Assembly: GCA_024399545.1 (NCBI GenBank)
Contig: JAKSNS010000007.1
Coordinates: 1-64,000, forward strand
Direction of reading: 5' to 3'
Length of the DNA: 64,000 bases
From: Paludibacteraceae bacterium
Lineage (GTDB): Bacteria; Bacteroidota; Bacteroidia; Bacteroidales; Paludibacteraceae
Part shown: piece by piece, positions 6,985 to 17,545 of the stretch
Position numbering within the stretch: position 1 is the first letter of the stretch
Layout: every line of letters starts with the position of its first letter
Notes under the pieces: generated by a model
Database searches by the model: none
Seen by the model: only the letters and a program-made list of their open reading frames with translations
What the model was told of the DNA's origin: nothing
Program-made: the position numbers and the translations under genes

Positions 6985-9900
6985 GAATACTGAAGTTGGA
7001 GATAAAGAACCTTGCGTCGCTTGACAGAGAGTGCGGCGAAGTGATAGATTTCGAGGATGGTGCGCTGAAAAACAGCAGCATATTCAGCATCGTAGGTCCT
7101 ACAGGCTCAGGTAAATCCACAATACTTGACGCAATCTGCCTTGCCTTGTACAACCGTGCGCCACGCTATCCGAGGAAAAAAGGCGAGGCAAAGCAGATTT
7201 ACAAGATTTACGGCGCAACGGACGAGGAGAACCAGAACAGCACAAGCCCTTTAGACTGCCGCAACATACTGTCAAACGGCAAGAAAGAGGGTTACAGCAA
7301 ACTGACCTTCCTTGCAAATAACGGCTTTGTGTATCGTGCGGAATGGAGCGTGCGTTTTGGGAAAATATATTATCAGGACTCTGTGACGACACTTATCCGT
7401 CTGACAAGCGATAACGGCATAGTGAAAGAGGAGATTGCAGACTGGAACAGCATACCAATGATAATAGGGCTTGAGTATGAGCAATTTCTGCGCACTGTGT
7501 TAATTCCGCAAGGGGCTTTTGCGACTTTCCTTGCAGGGGATGAGAAAGAGCGTTTCCGTCTGTTGGAGAAGCTGATAGGCTCAGAGGAGATGTACAAAAA
7601 CATTGCCGCCGGCATAAAAACGGAAAAAGAAAAGGCTGTGGAGGAGTTCAACACCCTGAACATGCAATGTTCGGTTAACGGTCAATACATAATCCCTGCC
7701 GAGGAACTGTCGGCAATAGAGACAAGAATAGAAGAACTGAGGAAGGAGGAAGAAAGCACAAGGGAGGAACTCAAACGTATCGCCGAGGCTTTGCAGTGGT
7801 ATAAAACGGAAAAAGAGAATGCCCAAAGGGTGGAGTCTGCACAAAAAGATGTGGAAGACGCACAGCAATTGGTTGACAGCGTGGCAAATGACAAAGAACA
7901 TCTTACGCTGCACGACGTTACCACAGAGGCGGTTTCGCTATATAAAGACGGGCAAGAGGCAAATGCAATGATTGCCAAATGCAATCGTGACCTTGACGCT
8001 CTTGGAAGAGAGAAGGAGCAGATTGTCGCAAAGATAAGCACCGATGAGCAAAGAGCGGAAATTCTCAGGCAAGAGACCGAAAATGCCGTAAACCTATATG
8101 AAACACAGAAACCCCATATCAACGAGGCACGAAGAATCAAGGTAGAGTTGGAAAGTGCGGAAAAAACAAGAGTTGAAAGACTGACGGCAAGAGACAATGC
8201 GAAGAAGGCAAATGATGCTGCACAAAAGGCTTTGGATGACAATAGAAAACTTATTGCTGAAGCAGAAAAAGAGTTGGCAGACGCAGTGCGAAAACGGGAT
8301 GAACTGAGTAAGGCGGTGGAAAATGAGACCAAGAGATTGTCGGATAAAGCGAAAATCGACAGGGAAGCTTTTGAAAGCGAAAATGGCATATTCGAAGCTC
8401 AGGATGCTAAGAAGTTACAAGATGCCAAAAGCAATGCCGAGGGAATAATCAACGACCTGAACAGCGCAATAAAAACAGAGACGCAACGCATAGCAAAAAA
8501 GCAGGAGGCTGAGAAAAATAAGAATACTCTCGACGTTTTGACATTAAGGAACGAGGAGATAGAGAAGGAGTTGCAAGGAATTAACGTGGTTGAACTTGAA
8601 TTGGAATTGGAGACTTTGCGCAAAACACAGACGTTGATGACAAGCGAGGATTGGGTTCTTCATCGTCAGAACTTGAAGGAGGGTGACCAATGTCCCCTTT
8701 GTGGTGCGACGGTGCATCCTTTTTGCAATAGTAGAGAGTTCGATATTGTGATTAACGAGTTGAGTGACATTGTAATAAAAAAGCAGGAGGCTGTCAGGGA
8801 AGCACATGAAAAAATAAATAGACTTACTCGTGAACAAGGCAAGAATAATGGACAGATAAGCACAATAAATGCCACAAACCTGGAACTTCAGAAAGAGTTG
8901 GATATGCTCAATGCTGAATGGGTTGACGTGAGGAAAAGACACGGGGATTGGTCTGAAGATGTAGGAAAACTGACTGCAATGAAGCCCCAATGTCAGGCAG
9001 ACGTTGACGAGGCTACAAGAAATCTAGACAGATACAATCAGTTGGCAAAAAGAGTCAGGGAGTTGCGCAGTTTTTCAGACAAAAGCGACAAGGCACTTTC
9101 AGATTATACCATGAAATCAACAGCAGACATAAATGCCGCCAATGAAAAGGTGAACAACGCCGCCACAAAATGGGAGACAGAGAAAGGCAAGACAGAGAAC
9201 CTCGACAAACAGTTGGCAGAGAAATGTCAGACACTTCAGGAAGCTGGCAGGGCATTGAAATCGGCTGAAACACTGGTGGCAGAGAGGGGAAAAGCCCTTT
9301 ATGACGAGATTGGCGACAATGACCCTGAGACAATGGACAAAAGACTTGCGGAGGAGGTCAGAACCAGGCAAGAAAGAGAGTCTAAGCATAAAGAGGCACT
9401 TGCGAAATTGCGTGAGAACCTACAAATGAAGGAGGGCCAGATTAAAAGCACTAATGATTCTCTCAATGAGATGAATGAGAAAAAGAATAGGGTGTTTGGT
9501 GCGCTTGATGGTTGGATTTACAGTTATAACCTAAGGAACGAGAAGCAACTGTCGAAAGACGCTATAGCACAATTGTTTCAGAGCAACCGTGACTGGGAAC
9601 TGCTGCGCAAGAAGATAAGCGATATTGACAACAACCTGACCGCAAAAAGGTCAGCACTTGAAGTTGCCGTAAACACATACGACAAACATCAGGAGAGCAA
9701 GCCAGAGCATACGGAGAGTGAGTTGACAAACAGGCAGATAGAACTTAACGGCAGGGATAATGAGGAGTTGACCACGCTCAAGGCACGAAAGAGAAACCAC
9801 GATGAGGCAAGTGCGGCATTAGGTGAACTGCTTATCAAAACACAGAATGCCGAGAACCTCAAAAAAGAGTGGGAGGAAATCAGCAAAGCCGTAGGAGCAA

Positions 9901-10373
9901 ACGAAGGCGAGACGTTACGCAAAATAGCCCAGTGCTATACGTTGCGCTTCCTTGTGGAACATGCCAATGCAGAGATACGTAAATTCAATGACAGATATGA
10001 GTTGGTGCAGGTAAAAAACTCGTTGGGACTTCGTGTGATTGACCACAACAGGGCGGATGTGGTGCGCGAGACTACGTCGTTGTCAGGCGGCGAGACATTC
10101 ATTGTCTCTTTAGGGCTTGCTCTGGGGTTGTCGTCGTTATCGTCAAGGAATGTCCATTTCGAGAATCTTTTCATTGACGAGGGTTTTGGCACCCTTGACC
10201 CTGAGACACTGACAACGGTGATAGAGTCTCTGAGGATGTTGCAGTCGTCGCAGGGCAAGAAGGTCTGCATAATCAGCCACACCGAGAAAATGCGTGAGAG
10301 TATCCCAACGCAAATCCAACTCATCAAGGATGGCGAGAACGGCAGCAGCCATATAAGGATATATCCTTATTGA
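6981..10373 (+). CDS. sbcC: Exonuclease subunit SbcC (Rad50-like ATPase)
   Basis: SMC-like ATPase partner of SbcD. The 1130-residue protein has Walker A GPTGSGKST (39-47), two very long charged coiled-coil arms, a zinc hook CPLC (571-574) at their apex, the ABC signature LSGGE (1034-1038) and Walker B LFIDEGFGTLD (about 1062-1072). The hook dimerises two complexes; the head hydrolyses ATP to gate SbcD. The coiled coils give strongly biased codon runs and many antisense open frames, which are shadows. It overlaps sbcD by 4 nt and faces the surface-protein gene convergently across 132 nt. Confidence 0.95.
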   Translation: MRILKLEIKNLASLDRECGEVIDFEDGALKNSSIFSIVGPTGSGKSTILDAICLALYNRAPRYPRKKGEAKQIYKIYGATDEENQNSTSPLDCRNILSNGKKEGYSKLTFLANNGFVYRAEWSVRFGKIYYQDSVTTLIRLTSDNGIVKEEIADWNSIPMIIGLEYEQFLRTVLIPQGAFATFLAGDEKERFRLLEKLIGSEEMYKNIAAGIKTEKEKAVEEFNTLNMQCSVNGQYIIPAEELSAIETRIEELRKEEESTREELKRIAEALQWYKTEKENAQRVESAQKDVEDAQQLVDSVANDKEHLTLHDVTTEAVSLYKDGQEANAMIAKCNRDLDALGREKEQIVAKISTDEQRAEILRQETENAVNLYETQKPHINEARRIKVELESAEKTRVERLTARDNAKKANDAAQKALDDNRKLIAEAEKELADAVRKRDELSKAVENETKRLSDKAKIDREAFESENGIFEAQDAKKLQDAKSNAEGIINDLNSAIKTETQRIAKKQEAEKNKNTLDVLTLRNEEIEKELQGINVVELELELETLRKTQTLMTSEDWVLHRQNLKEGDQCPLCGATVHPFCNSREFDIVINELSDIVIKKQEAVREAHEKINRLTREQGKNNGQISTINATNLELQKELDMLNAEWVDVRKRHGDWSEDVGKLTAMKPQCQADVDEATRNLDRYNQLAKRVRELRSFSDKSDKALSDYTMKSTADINAANEKVNNAATKWETEKGKTENLDKQLAEKCQTLQEAGRALKSAETLVAERGKALYDEIGDNDPETMDKRLAEEVRTRQERESKHKEALAKLRENLQMKEGQIKSTNDSLNEMNEKKNRVFGALDGWIYSYNLRNEKQLSKDAIAQLFQSNRDWELLRKKISDIDNNLTAKRSALEVAVNTYDKHQESKPEHTESELTNRQIELNGRDNEELTTLKARKRNHDEASAALGELLIKTQNAENLKKEWEEISKAVGANEGETLRKIAQCYTLRFLVEHANAEIRKFNDRYELVQVKNSLGLRVIDHNRADVVRETTSLSGGETFIVSLGLALGLSSLSSRNVHFENLFIDEGFGTLDPETLTTVIESLRMLQSSQGKKVCIISHTEKMRESIPTQIQLIKDGENGSSHIRIYPY

Positions 10374-10505
10374 TTCTTGCTGGTTTTAGCCAGAGCATAA
10401 ATTGACCACAGGCCTTTTTTATTGAAACCAGACAGCAAAAAAAGGCAGAAATAGTTTTGTTGTTTGTATGGGCTACGTTTTTTGTAGGTCTTTTGGTTTA
10501 TTAAT

Positions 10506-13187
10506 TTATTTGTAGAATTTTGTGGTGCAGTGTTCCGCATTGATGAAATAAAAGCCAGGGGCAAGTGGCGGAAGCAGCAACCAAGGACCATCTTGGGTGT
10601 TGTATTCGCAGACCTGTTTGCCTTCAAGGTTGAAGACGCGGACAGGAACATCGCTGTTCTCGAAACCCACCAGCAGCACCTTGTCGCCAAGCACCATTAT
10701 GCAACGTCCGTGTTTGTCCTTATGAGGGGTCACCTTGTCACGCATAATCGTGAAACGGTCATTTTCGCCGAGCGTGCTTCCTTGGAACGTATAACTGTCA
10801 CCAGCCATTATGTCAACAAAGCCTTGTGTCTTAGCGTCGAAAAGGTATAGTTGGCTGTAAGTGCTATCCAAACCCTCAGTGTGGAAATGGATTGTGTAAT
10901 TCTCATTGTTGCGTGCAGCCTTGAAACCTATCCTTTGCGCCACGATTGACTGCTCAACGTTGACGTAAGCCTTACCCCATTCCGTGTTGGCAAAAAGTTG
11001 TGGCATACATGTGTCGCCTTCCCATTTTGTTCCGTCATAGCCGTCGTCATACTGCTCTGTACAGAAATCAGCATCCATGAGGACAAGGGTGTCAGAGTGT
11101 CCTTCTTGGTCGGTGACTGAAATCTTGAGCATATTGAAAAGCGTGTTTTCCGTTTCTTCGATTACAGCATTGCGGTAGTCTATCTTGATTGCACTTTCGT
11201 TCGAAACAGCTTCGGCAAATAGTGACACACCAGGGTTCCACTTGCCGTAACCCATTGTGAAAGAGGTGTATTTAGGCAATGTGCGGTATTGCCCCTTGAC
11301 TGGCTCAAACAGTTCTGAGTTCATGTTCAGGAACTCTATCTCGCTTATGTTGACAGGGGCGGTGTAACTGTTGCTGATGAAGTTGTGGCCAGCGCTTGAA
11401 TGCGCACCTGGTGCCCTGTGGAGTACCAGGGTTTTGTCGCCTGTGACTATCCTTCCGTCGGTGGTGTAAGTCTTTGGGGTTTTGTTGGCTATGAGGTAAC
11501 CTTCGAATGCTTCAAGGCTGATTCTATGACCGTTTTGCTTCACCCAACCGTTCTTCCACTTTTTGACGCTCAGCATTGCCGTGTCGCTTATGTAACCTTT
11601 GTCCAAAGGTATGCCGTGGCTGCTCCAAATGGTGTCATTGTTTTTTATGGAGTGGTCAAGATACATTTCGACTGTGGCAAGTGGATTGCCTTCAGCCATA
11701 ATTAGTTGTGCCATATTGTCCCTGTCTGCCTTGAGTCGTAGGCTTGTCTCGCTACTTAGATTCTCGACGCTTCCCTCAACGTAGAGTGATGCCTGTGGCT
11801 CTATGGTTATGCTGCCGTTGGCGTAAATCTTCAATCCTTTGCAACGTGCATTTTCACCGTTACGCACAGTGCAATGGTTAACTATGTTGATTTGGTAGTT
11901 CTCAGGATTGTTGGCAAGGTCGCTGCGTGACCAACAGTTTACGTCATCCCAATTGCCCTGCGTTACAAAGTCAAGTTCGCCAGTGTAGATGTTAATCTCG
12001 TGAGTGATAGGTTGCGACACACGTCCGGCAGCCTTGGCGACAGCCGAGAGGTGGATTGTGCCTTCGGCGTAACAACAGATGGCAGTGTCGCCAATAACAG
12101 TCGCAATTCCTTGTTCACTCTCTGGTATTGAAAACTCATAGCGTGCCGTGTCACCGTAGTTTGAGGTAACCCAAACCTTCATGGGGTAATTGCATGTCGT
12201 AGAGGTGATAATCTTATGGCTGTCTATGTCGCTGATGACATTCTCGTCCCAAGCAATAGTAGGTTGAACGGCAGGAATGTTTATAGTAGTGTCGCTGGTG
12301 GCTTCATAGTAATTGTTTGTGCCAGAGACTGTTGCTGTCAGACGTACTTTGCCTGCCTTGTAGATGTGAAGAATGTTACCAGACATAACCTCCGCTGTTA
12401 GAGGATCGCTCGAAACTATTTTCAAGGAATCTTCAGGGGCAAGGTAATTTACCTTCAACGGCAAATCGCCATAAAGGTTGTTTATTACGCTGAAATCAGT
12501 GCTGTCCCAAGAAATTATCCTATTGCCTTTCACCACATTGAAACGCACAATGCTGTCGTTACTGAAGTATGTTATGCTGGTGGATTTGTAGTTATCGGTA
12601 GAGTCAATCTTGGCGGTTATGTATATGCCGTTGCCCACGTTTGTGGCGGTCATAATACCTGTGTTTTGATCAATCTGTACACAGCCTGAGGGGCTTGAAA
12701 TATTGTCGGACGAGGTGTAGGTCACCCCCATCAATGGACGGTCAGTGTTGCCGTGAACGGCTGAAAGAAGGACGCTGCTGCCGCAACTCATGTCACCGAG
12801 AACGCAGTTCCACTGAAGGGTAGGGGTGATTTTGCGGGTCGTTATGTGGGTCGTGATTTCTGTGTCGTCGTACTCAGTCATGCCAGTGATGACAGCCTTG
12901 ATGTATATCTTGCCTTGCGTCTGCTCGTTGTCGCCTGCATAATGTTTCAACACTGTAACTACATCGCCATTTATGGCTATATATTGCGCCATTGCAGGGT
13001 CTTGTAACTGGTATGTCACGGTAAACTGCTGAATTGTGGCTGAACTTACACTGAGGGTCTCACTTGCCTGATAGTCAATAGACAAAGGGACGGGAACACC
13101 CCAAGTGAAAGAACCTTGCGGGGGTTCAACCGCAAAAACAGTCAGCATCATTGATAATGCCAATAATGTGGTAAAAAGATATTTCAT
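10506..13187 (-). CDS. Large secreted surface protein with T9SS-like C-terminus
   Basis: An 893-residue exported protein. A signal peptide (MKYLFTTLLALSMMLTVFA) is followed by tandem bacterial Ig-like modules (about 25-420) with repeated 'xTPTLQWNC', 'ISWDSTDFSV' and 'PTIAWDENV' type starts, a middle domain beginning GNWDDVNCWSRSD, and a C-terminal region ending FNLEGKQVCEY, LAPGFYFI, TTKFYK that resembles a type A T9SS sorting domain. It is probably attached or released at the outer surface; no catalytic motif was seen. I take the ATG at 13187 rather than 13253 because the signal peptide starts there. It lies 40 nt downstream of polA on the same strand. Confidence 0.75.
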   Translation of the reverse strand: MKYLFTTLLALSMMLTVFAVEPPQGSFTWGVPVPLSIDYQASETLSVSSATIQQFTVTYQLQDPAMAQYIAINGDVVTVLKHYAGDNEQTQGKIYIKAVITGMTEYDDTEITTHITTRKITPTLQWNCVLGDMSCGSSVLLSAVHGNTDRPLMGVTYTSSDNISSPSGCVQIDQNTGIMTATNVGNGIYITAKIDSTDNYKSTSITYFSNDSIVRFNVVKGNRIISWDSTDFSVINNLYGDLPLKVNYLAPEDSLKIVSSDPLTAEVMSGNILHIYKAGKVRLTATVSGTNNYYEATSDTTINIPAVQPTIAWDENVISDIDSHKIITSTTCNYPMKVWVTSNYGDTARYEFSIPESEQGIATVIGDTAICCYAEGTIHLSAVAKAAGRVSQPITHEINIYTGELDFVTQGNWDDVNCWSRSDLANNPENYQINIVNHCTVRNGENARCKGLKIYANGSITIEPQASLYVEGSVENLSSETSLRLKADRDNMAQLIMAEGNPLATVEMYLDHSIKNNDTIWSSHGIPLDKGYISDTAMLSVKKWKNGWVKQNGHRISLEAFEGYLIANKTPKTYTTDGRIVTGDKTLVLHRAPGAHSSAGHNFISNSYTAPVNISEIEFLNMNSELFEPVKGQYRTLPKYTSFTMGYGKWNPGVSLFAEAVSNESAIKIDYRNAVIEETENTLFNMLKISVTDQEGHSDTLVLMDADFCTEQYDDGYDGTKWEGDTCMPQLFANTEWGKAYVNVEQSIVAQRIGFKAARNNENYTIHFHTEGLDSTYSQLYLFDAKTQGFVDIMAGDSYTFQGSTLGENDRFTIMRDKVTPHKDKHGRCIMVLGDKVLLVGFENSDVPVRVFNLEGKQVCEYNTQDGPWLLLPPLAPGFYFINAEHCTTKFYK

Positions 13188-13227
13188 AGTTATTTGTATT
13201 TTTCTGGTTTTTAGAGTCTTGGCGATT

Positions 13228-15963
13228 TTAGTGTGCCTCAAGCCAATTTTCACCTTCGCCTATGTCAACGCGCAGAGGGACGTCAAGTTTGTATGCACCC
13301 TCCATCTCCTCGCGAAGAATGGTTTTCAAGTGTTCCACCTCGTTGGCAGGGCAGTTGAAATTCAACTCGTCATGCACCTGAAGAATCATCTCAGCCTTCA
13401 TATTTTCACGACGAAGACGTTCGTCAATCCTCACCATGGCTATTTTGATAATGTCGGCGGCAGTTCCTTGGATTGGCGCATTTATGGCATTTCGCTCGGC
13501 AAAACCACGGACGTTGCCATTTTTAGAGTTTATATCGGGCAGATACCTGCGACGGTGGAGCAATGTCTCTACATAACCATCCTTTTTTGCCTTTTCGACA
13601 ACATCATCCATATACCGCTTGACTCCGCTGAAGTTGGCGAAATAACTGTCGATAAAATCTTTAGCCTCGTTACGCGAAATCCCCATGCGCTCGGACATTC
13701 CAAAAACAGACATACCGTAGATGATGCCGAAATTTATGGTTTTTGCACGACGGCGCATATCACTCGTGACATCGTCAATACTTACACCAAAGAGAGTAGA
13801 GGCTGTGGCACTGTGGACATCCTTATCCTCGCGGAATGCCTTCAAAAGGTTCTCGTCCTGCGAGAAATGGGCCATAAGCCTCAACTCAACCTGCGAATAA
13901 TCGGCAGAGATAAACCTCCATCCTTCTGTTGGGATGAACGCTTTGCGAATCTCCCTGCCTTGTTCTCCGCGGACAGGGATATTCTGTAGGTTGGGGTTTG
14001 ATGACGATAGACGACCAGTAGCTGTTACTGTCTGGTTGAACGAGGTGTGCACACGTCCGGTCTTAGGGTTTATCAGTCTTGGAAGAGCCTCGATGTAGGT
14101 GCTGAGCAGTTTTTTCACGCCACGGTATTCAAGAATCTTGCCGACGACAGGGTGGAGATTGCGCAACTGCTCAAGGGTCTCTTCGTCAGTGACATATTGT
14201 CCTGTCTTGGTCTTCTTTGGCTTCTCAACCAGATGAAGGGTGTCAAAGAGCAGTTCGCCCACCTGTCGGGGAGAACTTATGTTTATGCCCTCGCCTGCTA
14301 TACCCTTGATTTCACGTTCAATATCGTCCAACTCACAGTTCATCTGCTCGCCTGTCTGCGCAAGCGCAAAATCGTCAATCAGCACACCACACATTTCCAT
14401 ACGCGAAAGCACACTGACCAATGGCATTTCAATATCCCTGTATAATGGCAAAACGTTGTATTCCTTGAGTTGCGGCATGAGGATGTTGTACATTTTCAAG
14501 GTAACGTCTGCATCCTCGGCGGCATATTCAGCGACTTTGGCGACTGGCACATCCCTCATGCTGAGTTGTCCTTTGCCCTTACCACCAATGAGTTGCTCAA
14601 TGTGTATTGTTTGGTATTTCAACAGTATTTCAGCAAGATAATCCATGCCGTGACGCATCTCTGGCTGAAGCAGATAGTGTGCAACCATAGTGTCGTCAAT
14701 CTCGCCTTTTATCTCAACGCCATAACGCATCATAACCATGATGTCGTATTTTATGTTATGGCCAATCTTGCCAATATTAACGTTTTCGAGAACTTCACGA
14801 AATCTATCAACAACTTTCTGTGCCTCGTTCTTCATAGCGGGGACAGGCACGTAATAAGCCTCGTTCTCTTTAATGGCAAACGACATACCGACAAGTTCCG
14901 CCGTGGTTGCGTCAACACCCGTTGTCTCAGTATCAAAGGCAAAACGCTCTGAATTACTGAGTCTTGCCAAGAGGCTATCTATCTTTTCATCGTTATCAAC
15001 ACACTCGTAATTATGCTCAATGTCTGATAGTGTCGTGAAAGCACTGATAATCAGCTCACCCTCCGTAGCTTCTTCGAATAGCGAAGGTTGTAGCTCATTT
15101 GCATCCATCTTCTGAAGGAGAGTGCGGAACTCAAGTTCAGTGTATATCTTCGTCAGTTCAGCCATGTCAGGCTCACGTCGCTGAAAATCATCTTCGTTGA
15201 ACTCGATAGGCGCATTGGTGTCTATCGTGACAAGGAACTTAGAGAAACGGATGTTCTCAACGTTATCCTCAACCTTTTGACGCAAAGCACCCTTAATCTG
15301 GTCAGTATGCTCCAGCATGTTGTCAATAGAGCCAAACTGCTGAAGGAGTTTCACCGCCGTCTTCTCGCCAACGCCTGGACAACCTGGGACATTATCAGAT
15401 ACATCACCCATAAGAGCCAGCAGGTCAACCACCTGTGCCGCATTCTGCAACCCCCATTTGTCCGCAACTTCCTGTGGCCCCATCTCTTCGGCAGGTTTGC
15501 TGCCTTGGCCAGGCCTCAGTATCCTTATCTTATCTGTAACCAACTGCCCATAATCCTTGTCAGGGGTCATCATAAGCACGTCAAAACCCTTTGCCTCTGC
15601 CTTCTTTGCCAAAGCACCAATAATGTCGTCCGCCTCATAACGTGGAACTACGATTACTGGGATATTGTGTGCGGTGATTATTTGCTTGATGTATGGTATT
15701 GCAAAACGGATGTCCTCGGGGGTCTCCTCGCGTGTTGCCTTATAATCTTCATAGACCTCGTGGCGGAAAGTTTTGCCACCTGGGTCGAAAACTACGCCTA
15801 TGTGAGAAGGAGTCTGACGCTTGAGAACATCCTCAAGCGTGTTCACAAAACCGAAAATGGCAGATGTATTTTGTCCTTTAGAGTTAACTCTCGGCATTCT
15901 GAGGAAAGCATAGTAAGCCCTGTAAATCAGTGCGTATGCGTCAAGAAGGATAAGTTTCTTCAT
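13228..15963 (-). CDS. polA: DNA polymerase I
   Basis: The 911-residue enzyme has three parts. The N-terminal 5'-3' nuclease (about 1-290) shows LLDAYALIYRAYYAF, YKATREETP and YEADDIIG. The 3'-5' proofreading domain keeps its acidic pair in DTETTG (344-349), with GHNIKYD and AAEDADVT, so proofreading is probably active. The polymerase has motif A DYSQVELRLMAH, motif B RRRAKTINFGIIYG and motif C QVHDELN. It processes Okazaki fragments and fills repair gaps. The frame can start at a TTG at 15987, but that TTG is the end of the TAACTTTG promoter box, so the ATG at 15963 is correct. Confidence 0.95.
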   Translation of the reverse strand: MKKLILLDAYALIYRAYYAFLRMPRVNSKGQNTSAIFGFVNTLEDVLKRQTPSHIGVVFDPGGKTFRHEVYEDYKATREETPEDIRFAIPYIKQIITAHNIPVIVVPRYEADDIIGALAKKAEAKGFDVLMMTPDKDYGQLVTDKIRILRPGQGSKPAEEMGPQEVADKWGLQNAAQVVDLLALMGDVSDNVPGCPGVGEKTAVKLLQQFGSIDNMLEHTDQIKGALRQKVEDNVENIRFSKFLVTIDTNAPIEFNEDDFQRREPDMAELTKIYTELEFRTLLQKMDANELQPSLFEEATEGELIISAFTTLSDIEHNYECVDNDEKIDSLLARLSNSERFAFDTETTGVDATTAELVGMSFAIKENEAYYVPVPAMKNEAQKVVDRFREVLENVNIGKIGHNIKYDIMVMMRYGVEIKGEIDDTMVAHYLLQPEMRHGMDYLAEILLKYQTIHIEQLIGGKGKGQLSMRDVPVAKVAEYAAEDADVTLKMYNILMPQLKEYNVLPLYRDIEMPLVSVLSRMEMCGVLIDDFALAQTGEQMNCELDDIEREIKGIAGEGINISSPRQVGELLFDTLHLVEKPKKTKTGQYVTDEETLEQLRNLHPVVGKILEYRGVKKLLSTYIEALPRLINPKTGRVHTSFNQTVTATGRLSSSNPNLQNIPVRGEQGREIRKAFIPTEGWRFISADYSQVELRLMAHFSQDENLLKAFREDKDVHSATASTLFGVSIDDVTSDMRRRAKTINFGIIYGMSVFGMSERMGISRNEAKDFIDSYFANFSGVKRYMDDVVEKAKKDGYVETLLHRRRYLPDINSKNGNVRGFAERNAINAPIQGTAADIIKIAMVRIDERLRRENMKAEMILQVHDELNFNCPANEVEHLKTILREEMEGAYKLDVPLRVDIGEGENWLEAH

Positions 15964-15984
15964 ACTTGGTCGCAGTTTTGGGTG

Positions 15985-15992
15985 CAAAGTTA
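15985..15992 (-). promoter_or_regulatory. polA -7 promoter element
   Basis: TAACTTTG on the minus strand, 21 nt before the polA ATG. It overlaps the spurious TTG start of the longer frame. It diverges from the hydrogenase promoter about 50 bp away. Confidence 0.6.
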
Positions 15993-16036
15993 CTAATTTT
16001 ATCGCAAATAAAAGCGTTTATGTCAAAGTTTTTTCT

Positions 16037-16044
16037 TAACTTTG
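16037..16044 (+). promoter_or_regulatory. -7 promoter element of the hydrogenase-protease pair
   Basis: TAACTTTG, 28 nt before the ATG at 16073. The -33 element is poorly matched (GTTT around 16016). Confidence 0.6.
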
Positions 16045-16072
16045 CAGCAAAATTAAAACCACACGTAACTAT

Positions 16073-17545
16073 ATGGCCTATAAGAGTAATGTTATGATCG
16101 TTCGCCACGGTTTGTTGGCAAAACTTGTAAGAATGTGGCATGAGGGACGGTTGGTTGACGACATTGACCACCTTCCCATTAATCTCAGCCCACGTCAGTC
16201 AAAGGCCCGTGGACGCTGCTGCATCCACAAAGAGCGTGCGGTGTGGAAATACAAGATGTTCCCCCTGCTGGGTTTTGACATGAGCGACGAAAAAGATGAG
16301 TTGACACCTTTGTCGCATTATGCAAAAAATGCTTTGGAGCGTCGTCAAAAGTTTGAGCGCAACATTATGTGCGTGATGGACGAGGCTTGCTCGTCGTGCG
16401 TGCAGGTCAATTACGAGATTTCAAACCTCTGCCGAGGTTGCGTGGCAAGGACTTGTTTTATGAATTGTCCTAAGAATGCCATACATTTCAAAACCAATGG
16501 GCAGGCGGAGATTAACCATGACGTATGTATCTCGTGCGGAAAGTGCCACGAAAGTTGCCCTTATCATGCCATTATCTACGTGCCTATACCTTGCGAAGAG
16601 GCTTGCCCGGTAAAGGCAATCTCGAAAGACGAATTTGGCGTTGAGCATATAGACGAAAGCAAGTGTATATACTGCGGAAAATGTATGAATGCCTGTCCTT
16701 TCGGCGCAATATTCGACATCTCGCAAGTCTTTGATATCCTTGAACAAATAAAGAATCCTGAGAAGAAGGTTGTCGCGATGATTGCCCCTGCAATTCTTTC
16801 GCAATTCAATGCCCCTAAGGGACAAATTTATTCCGCTATCAAGTCTATAGGTTTTGACGAGATTGTTGAGGTGGCTTACGGTGCAGACGAGACTACCAGG
16901 ACCGAGGGTGCTGAACTTATGGAAAAACTGGTTGAGGGTCAGCCGTTCATGACCACTTCATGCTGCCCTTCGTATATTCAGTTGGTTAAGAAGCATATAC
17001 CTGATATGCAAAAATATGTCTCATCGACGGGCAGCCCTATGTACTATGCGGCGGAGTATGCACGTAAGAAATTCCCAGATGCGGTAACAGTCTTTATAGG
17101 CCCTTGTATAGCAAAACGCAAAGAGGCTATGATGAACCCTAACGTTGACTATGTGATGACCTTCGAGGAGGTTGGCTCAGTGCTTGATGGCCTTGACATT
17201 GAGGTTGAGCAGTCATTGCCTATACGCATTGACGAGGAAGCGTATCTGGAAAGCCATGGTTATGGGCATACTGGCGGTGTGGCAGGTGCTGTGCAAGCTC
17301 ACCTTGGCAAGCACGTTAATTTCGTGGCCGTCAGCAACCTTAACCGTAAGAATATAGCTCTTCTCAAGGCATACGCAAAGACAGGCAAATGCCCTCACCA
17401 ATTCATTGAGGTGATGGCTTGTGAGGGTGGTTGCGTAACTGGCCCTGTCATAAACAACGACAAGACGACATCGCAGACAAGATACGACAAAGCACTCGCC
17501 GAACTCGCACAAATTTATGAAAAATCAAATGAAAATATAAAATGA
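16073..17545 (+). CDS. [FeFe]-hydrogenase-like iron-sulfur protein
   Basis: A 490-residue protein with the three H-cluster motifs of [FeFe] hydrogenases: L1 TSCCPSY (295-301), L2 GPCIAKRKE (343-351) and L3 MACEGGCVTGP (448-458). Ahead of them are Cys-rich ferredoxin-type sites (CRGC and CFMNC around 120-132, CISCGKCHESCP at 152-163, CEEACP at 174-179, CIYCGKCMNACP at 198-209). There is no signal peptide, so it is cytoplasmic. Such monomeric enzymes in anaerobes oxidise or evolve H2, or act as sensors; the L1 ending in Tyr and the L2 and L3 variants suggest a non-group-A type. The maturases HydEFG are not in the window. Its stop overlaps the protease start (ATGA). Confidence 0.75.
   Translation: MAYKSNVMIVRHGLLAKLVRMWHEGRLVDDIDHLPINLSPRQSKARGRCCIHKERAVWKYKMFPLLGFDMSDEKDELTPLSHYAKNALERRQKFERNIMCVMDEACSSCVQVNYEISNLCRGCVARTCFMNCPKNAIHFKTNGQAEINHDVCISCGKCHESCPYHAIIYVPIPCEEACPVKAISKDEFGVEHIDESKCIYCGKCMNACPFGAIFDISQVFDILEQIKNPEKKVVAMIAPAILSQFNAPKGQIYSAIKSIGFDEIVEVAYGADETTRTEGAELMEKLVEGQPFMTTSCCPSYIQLVKKHIPDMQKYVSSTGSPMYYAAEYARKKFPDAVTVFIGPCIAKRKEAMMNPNVDYVMTFEEVGSVLDGLDIEVEQSLPIRIDEEAYLESHGYGHTGGVAGAVQAHLGKHVNFVAVSNLNRKNIALLKAYAKTGKCPHQFIEVMACEGGCVTGPVINNDKTTSQTRYDKALAELAQIYEKSNENIK

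Noticed and set aside
7682-8389. Long serine-rich frame antisense to sbcC, and others like it across the coiled coils
   Set aside because: Shadow of the biased coiled-coil codons of sbcC; no independent start signals or domains.
10374-10505. Terminator between sbcC and the surface-protein gene
   Set aside because: Only a 4-5 bp CTGG/CCAG stem near a T-run; too weak to call.
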